Shown here: piece after piece, positions 58,331 through 64,000 of the stretch | Layout: each line of letters begins with the position of its first letter | How positions within the stretch are numbered: position 1 is the first letter of the stretch | Source of the DNA: Toxonevra muliebris | Lineage: Eukaryota > Arthropoda > Insecta > Diptera > Pallopteridae | Length of the DNA stretch: 64,000 nucleotides | Assembly (NCBI GenBank): GCA_963691655.1 | Contig: OY829326.1 | Coordinates: 147,888,998-147,952,997 of the forward strand | Reading direction: 5' to 3' | Notes under the pieces: model-generated | What the model was told of the DNA's origin: nothing | The model's database searches: none | The model's input: the letters and a program-made list of their open reading frames with translations, nothing else | Position numbers and translations under genes: made by a program

Positions 58331-61300
58331 TTTTTTTTTTTGTTTTACTAATAATTTTTGAATTCCTATTTTTGTTGGAATTATGCCAGGCAATTTTAAA
58401 ATTTTTAGATTCTATTCAATTTTTTCAACAATATAAATTAATCATACCTAACAAATTATTTAAATCTTTGTTTTAGTGAACGATTTAAATAAGAAAATTA
58501 GTAAAAAGCTATTATAAAATCTTTACTTTAAAAATTTGGTACTGATTTTTTTTTTTATTAAACTGGAAATGTTAAAGCATCTACGAATATATCGAGTAAG
58601 CCAAAGTAACTTTAATAAAAAGCTAAAGACAAGAATAAAAATAATAAAATTCTACAGTACTTCCTAAAAGCAATGAACTAACATTTTTATAAGCGTGTAA
58701 AATGAAAGAAAATAAGACATAGAACACACTCTTAAGCCAATGTGCCAACAACATAAAAACGCGCATTACTAACAAATAATAAAAGTAAAGCAAAACAGAA
58801 AAAAAAAAAGGAAAAAAAACAAAGACTATATTTGCTATTGACAGGTAAAAATATCTTGCAGCAACATACATAAAGAAGAGCCAGGGTAAACGCGAAGAGA
58901 AGTAAGAAGAAGAGCAAACAGGAATGGAGGCTGTTTTGCCAATGCTAGCGTCTTCTATCTGTAGAGGCAACACACATACACTCACACACACGCACATTGC
59001 CACATTCACATTATTAAGATTGTTAAAAGCCAAAGATATTGATTTATGCAGATAAGCTCCATTATGCTAAAGTGGCAGGCTACACAACAAAAACAACAGC
59101 TACTGATGGTATAGCAGCAATAGCAGCTGAACTAAAAGCTCAAAAGGTTAGGAATGAGGGGGTAGTGGTGAAGAAAATTGAATAAATTTTCAAAATTTGA
59201 AAAGGTACGCCTTTTAAAAATTATGTAGATGCATATAAACAAGGAGAAGAAGAAGCCGAAAGGAAGCTCATATCTTCCCAAATATAAATACAAAGAGAGT
59301 TTGTACGCTATTTTTTTTTTGTTAAAAAATAATGCAAAAAAATGAAGGAAAAAACGTTGGGTTGGAAGATTGAATGACTGCTTGACTAGGTGAGTGATAC
59401 AGCAAACAGTTAATCAAAAGAAAACAAAACCTGAGTACATATTAAAGTTCACTGTTTAGCTTTGCCGACTGTCAAAAATTAAAATATTTTTGATTGTAAA
59501 AAAGAAAACTTTTTACTTAGCTTAAGCTGAAAACTACATCTGTATTTGTATAATAATTTTAATAAAATAAACCTATTATTTATTATATTTCTGCATAAAT
59601 TAATACGAAAATCAAATGACAAACTCATGCCATTAATCAAAATTAAATCCAATTTGTCGAAAATCAATGAATAACAAATCCAATAAGCTCCGGAATATCG
59701 TAAATAAATATCTAAGTTAAGTTGATCTGTTGTTACACAGCCACAAACACACACCCACACACACATATGCATATATACCCATACGCCACTACGCTTCTTC
59801 TCATCCCCCAAAAATACACACTAAGCCATAGTCAGACATAGTCGAAAGGTTTCCTATTAAAACGCACAACTGTAATTATTATCGATTTAGGCTCAAGTCA
59901 ATTTCAATTCAATTCAACCTGCTTGCTACCATAGCTTCTCCTTACATTTTCACTAATACATTCAAAAAGATAAGAAAACACACACACACACACACAAATA
60001 CCTATACTTCTAGATATTTGTATGCGAGAGATATCATTACACAACATCTTCTCACACACAGTTTAAGTGGATATAGAAAAGCCACGCATCTTCTCGCATG
60101 AATGCCACACATATATGATTTGCCCCACATGTGGCGCGTGCATTTCAACCGATGCTGTTGTTATTTGTTCGTTCGTTCTTGCCGAAAAAGTGATACCTTT
60201 TTTTTTACATAAAGACACACACACATACACGCACACGCATATACATACATATACATTGAATTAAAAAAAATATTCATGCGTTTATATTTCCAAACAATAA
60301 TAGAAGAAGCAACAGAAGCTGATGCTAAGAAACGACAAGAAGAATGTCAGCGATGTCAATGACGTAGAAAAAGAAGAAGTAGCAGAAGAAGAAGCAGCAG
60401 AAGAAATAGCCGAAGAAGAATTGAAGAAGACAAAGATGAAGTGGCTGAAATCACTAAAGAAGCAAGAAAAAAAACTGAAGCAGAATAAGAAGTGAAAGGA
60501 AGCTGGCAGTTATGCCAAAAGTTAGATACCAACCAACCAAAAAAAAAAAAAAAACTCAACTGAATTGAATTGAATTGCCATCAAGTAGCATAAATGTTAT
60601 TCTAGAGAGATTCACAATATGTACGTAGTATTTCTTCTTTCTAACAACGAAAACAATATGTGTTTGCACTGTAAGTTATACTTTCAACACTTTAGTATAA
60701 GTATATTCATGTACGCATACGCGTACGTGTATGGGTGAATGTGTGTATATGTTTGGCTTTACTGGCATGACAAATTGTTGCAAATTGTCTGTCGTTTGTA
60801 TATGGATTATAGTAAATTCATTCATGATGTTTACTGGTAGGTACTATCAACTTGTTGAATTTACTCGTATGTGGTGCTCTCTCGACTTTTAAAACTTTTT
60901 TTAAACAATGGAACGATAAAAATTTTTTTAGTTGAACGCACACACATACAAAAAAGAAAAAAATAAAATATATAGACACTGAAAAGAGTTTTTGCAGTAA
61001 GCTTGAAAATCTTGGAGATCCAGTTGTGCGTTACATGATATAAAGACTCGACTTGACGCGGTAAGAACTTAACTTGAGGTAGTATTAGGAATAGCAAAAT
61101 TTCTGGCGTCATATGAGCTTTTGCATTTTATGAGTATTTGGAACTTTGATCGCTTTATACCTTGTTGTTGAGTGCCTTACGAAAGAAACTCGAATTCTCT
61201 CAGCAGAGGAAGAATTTTTGACTATCTCGAAAACCTCTCTGTGGATTTTAATAAAGAAAGTTTATAAAGTGTTCACAAAACCAGAAGCAAAACGATATGA

Positions 61301-61369
61301 CAAGACGAATCCTTGATCAGTAAAATTATTGGTTAAATTCAAATTTTGGTGCAAACCAAAAATTATTTT
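58331..61369. other. AT-rich stretch with GAA and CA repeats
   Basis: CA repeats lie at 59978-59996 and 60218-60240, and a GAAGAAGAA-rich patch at 60361-60430. Frames here (58623-59033 and 60356-60559 minus) mirror the repeats. No gene recognised. Confidence 0.55.
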
Positions 61370-62340
61370 AAAATAAAATGGTTAAAAAAAAGTCAGGGTA
61401 AAACATTTTCTAAATGGTAAGAAAACTTTTCGGAGAGTTATATTGAAATAATCTAATAGTAAGTATTCAATAAAACTGTCATAAAATAGTCAACAAAATG
61501 GAAACTTAGATGCTTAGGAAACTGATCAGTAAAATAGGAAGTTATATGAGTAGAGGAATGGCCAGCAAAATTACTTATGGATGAGGAAAAGAAATGATTA
61601 CAGAAATGGCCAGCAAAATTACTTATGGATGAAAGTATTAGGAAAAGAAATGATTACAGAAATGGCCAGCAAAACTACTTACTAGCAAAAGAGCAGAGAA
61701 ATGTTTAACATCAGCGAAATGATTAGGAAAATGATTAAAGAAATAATCGGTAAAAATGTGAGATAAATGATCACAAAATGATTATTAAACCAATGAAATA
61801 ATTTAAAAAGTGGGAAATAAATTGATTAGGGGACAAAATGTGTAGCATAATGACTGAAGGTCATTAAGAAAATAATCAGTAAATGGTCATCAAAATGGAT
61901 AGTAAAATGATTAGGAAAATAATGCGCAAAATTATTATCGAAATCATTTAAATGGTAAAAAAGTAAAAAGGATTCGAATTAAAATATTTAGGGTATTGGG
62001 AGTAAAAATTTAGAGAAATGGTCAGTAACAAAAGGGTAACAAAATGCATAAAAAATAGTTTAAAAAAATATTCAGCAAAATGAGGGATAAAATATTTATG
62101 GAAACGTTCAATATAATTATCAGCAAAATTATTGAGAAATTGATTTCGGGATGGTCAGCAAAATTTGGAGTAAAATACGTAATCAAGAAAATGATCAGAA
62201 ATATATAATTAGCGAAAAGATCTGGGAAATAATTCGCAAGAAAGGGAGTAAAATGATCAAGGAGAAATGATCAGCAAATAAGGGGAACAATTTCTTAATA
62301 AAGTAAAATTTTAGAAGAAATATTAAGAATGAATGGCAGG
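61370..62340. repeat. Quasi-tandem 'AAATGATYAGYAAAATG' array
   Basis: Nearly 1 kb of short, diverged motifs such as 'gaaatgatcagtaaaatgat' and 'taggaaaataatcag'. One 40-50 bp block (AGAAATGATTACAGAAATGG, 'ccagcaaaattacttatggatga') is duplicated almost exactly around 61555-61675. Purine-rich on the plus strand. Confidence 0.75.
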
Positions 62341-63170
62341 CTGAAATTTAGTTAACATGAGAGTTGAAGGCCTTGGCAGCTAGTACTCATAACTTATTTA
62401 ATTTTAATACTGTATATTATTCATAAGAAATGAGTAAATAAATAGTTAACATGACATTAAATCAACTCAAAGAAAAATGGAAACAGATACAAATTCTCGT
62501 TAAAACGGAAACGGTTCAATTTTCAATTAAACAACTGTTTTCTTATCTGACTTAGCATACGAAGCAAATAATTTAAAAGGTGAGTATGGACTCGCATGAG
62601 TTGTTGGAGCATAAAAATATTCATAGAAAATCTATAACTGACTTTTTCGCAGCCATTCATGTTGTGTGAATTCTATTTGCCGACAAATAAAAGTCGTGTC
62701 GAAGTTTTATTTCGAATCTTAACGGATTTTCTAGCTCACGAAGGCTAGCTATATTCCACATTTAACAATGTATTATATTACGTTGAAAAGTTGACAATAT
62801 TAAATTGGTTGTTCTATTTGCTTTTTTTTATGTATTGAATTCGTGAATACTCCCTGTATTTTTTGTTTTGTCATACACAATGTTTAAAAATTTTTTAGTA
62901 GTTTAGGTTCTATTGGGGAACAGCATGGCAAACCAAAGCTCTCAAACATTTTAAGAAACTTGCCATATATGTACACTTTCGAAAAATCCAAAGACAAAAG
63001 TTGCTGTTCCAATATCGAATACCCCCTTAAAATTAACCTCTGTTTTTTTACGGAAAACATGGTCACCATATACATAAAAACATTATGACTTCTTTAAATA
63101 TAGTACATAATGAAATTGAGCAAATGAAGGGACATTTTTGGGACATAAAAAATAGTCCAAAAATGGCACC
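62341..63170. other. AT-rich stretch, nothing recognised
   Basis: No repeat, gene or element could be recognised apart from short A/T runs. Confidence 0.5.
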
Positions 63171-63171
63171 C

Positions 63172-63715
63172 AATTAAAAAGTAATAGCATAGCAAAGTTT
63201 CTTCAGATCCAGATGAATAAAAGTGAAAACAAATTTTCGAAATCAGTTAACTCCTTCAGGTTCCACAACGGTCTTGAAATACCAAAATTTCGACAAAAAA
63301 TTATGATTTTTCAAAATTTTTTGAACAACATTTTTTGCAAGTTTCATAGGTTTTTTATTTTTCCTTGAGTGTAAAAACATAATGCAAAAAGAATTTTCGA
63401 AATCGGATAATATTTGTATGAAAAGTATAAATTATGGTCGAAACTTCTGAACTTCTGAACTTTGAACCTCTGCCACACACCAATAAAAATTATCCGATTT
63501 CAAAAATTTGTTACACTCAAGGAGAAAGAAAAAAGCTGTGGAATTTAAAAACATTTTTGGCCAAAAAATTTTGAAAAAATATAATTTATTTTCGAAATTT
63601 CAGTACTTTCAAGACCCTTTTGGAACCTGAAGTTATTATCGGATATCAAAAATTTGTTTCCACTTTTATTGATCTGAATGTGTGGAAACTTAGCTATGCT
63701 GATACTTTTTAATTT
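63172..63715. mobile_element. Palindromic foldback MITE, ~544 bp
   Basis: The left arm (63172 to about 63420) and the inverse of the right arm (about 63470-63715) match in long blocks: AATTAAAAAGTA, 'agcatagc', 'aataaaagtg', 'cttcaggttcca', 'ggtcttgaaa', 'ccttgagtgtaa', 'gaaatcggataat'. The loop is about 50 bp. No coding frame. The transposon class is unknown. Confidence 0.75.
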
Positions 63716-64000
63716 CCTTTGCGCAATTCTGTTACATGAGCATTTATTATCTAGAAAACAACATAAAAATATTGTTTATTACAGCAAAAAATTAAAAAAA
63801 AATTTAAAAACAATTACCACTTATATATTTCTGAGTGTATAATATCAACAACAATACAATAGCTGCCAAACAAACAACAGAAGACAAAAAAAGGAAAGAA
63901 AAAACAACACAAGAATGGGCCAAAAAAATAAGAAATAAAAATTGGTAATTTACTTGAGTCAAAAGTGCTCACATCAAAAAACAATAACAACAGCATAAGA
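63716..64000. other. AT-rich window end
   Basis: AT-rich with an AACAACAA patch. Nothing recognised. Confidence 0.5.

Noticed and set aside
58623..59033. 136-codon minus-strand frame with hydrophobic stretches
   Set aside because: The apparent membrane segments come from AAAG/TTTC-rich DNA; no start context, splice sites or motifs support a gene.
61370..62340. CRISPR-like array
   Set aside because: Units are diverged, without constant spacers, and the window is eukaryotic in every respect.

Overview
The window looks like non-coding euchromatin of a higher fly (Diptera, Brachycera). It is AT-rich and full of CA/GT, GTT/CAA and ACAT/ATGT microsatellites. It also carries decayed jockey- and I-like LINEs, Tc1-like, hAT-like and piggyBac-like relics. 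A tephritid or calyptrate fly fits, but the species cannot be fixed from the sequence. I recognise no host protein-coding gene, tRNA, rRNA, CRISPR array or prokaryotic feature. Long stretches are best read as intron or intergenic DNA, and most short open frames are chance products of simple repeats.

Layout. 1-8340: AT-rich DNA with a degenerate ~60 bp minisatellite (2520-3190) and a repeat with spaced CGCCCAC boxes (3640-4210). 8340-9400: 3' end of a jockey-like LINE (copy A). 9930-10190: two ~150 bp repeat units, minus strand. 13443-14221: candidate MITE with GGCCGTA ends. 14481-17314: a 2.8 kb element bounded by ~152 bp inverted repeats, holding a 188-codon zinc-finger-like frame and a nested inverted-repeat unit. 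19371-19680: truncated SINE with an unusual tail. 19690-20370 and 21341-22033: two more LINE ends. 24562-26210: two LINE ends placed head to head. 29194-30535: candidate solo LTR with TATA box, initiator, poly(A) signal, TG...CA ends and 4-bp flanking repeats. 30560-31260: the ~150 bp repeat again, interrupted by a SINE. 34951-36194: a hAT-type foldback element. 37864-38208: Tc1/mariner transposase relic. 38760-42110: three families of diverged tandem repeats and one Tc1-like end. 46047-46694: second copy of that Tc1-like end. 47574-48101: piggyBac-like MITE. 50480-52200: jockey-like LINE end, then an RTE-like LINE end. 54565-54747: hAT MITE with an 8-bp flanking repeat. 56376-57720: two LINE ends fused in one frame. 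57740-58330: minisatellite split by a complete SINE with a perfect 11-bp target-site duplication. 61370-62340: long quasi-tandem array. 63172-63715: palindromic foldback.

The most interesting system is a SINE/LINE partnership. A tRNA-headed SINE (three copies) and at least five LINE 3' ends share a motif near the 3' terminus, of the form ACAATRG, then a variable gap, then a YCTGAGTGC-like block. Two different microsatellite tails occur with it, (CCTAA)n and (AATA)n. One SINE copy has the body of the other two but the motif variant and AATA tail of a different LINE, as if it changed its mobilising partner. A second theme is a set of hAT-like ends, each followed by its own short motif repeated many times. 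All calls come from reading the sequence by eye; no database search was run.
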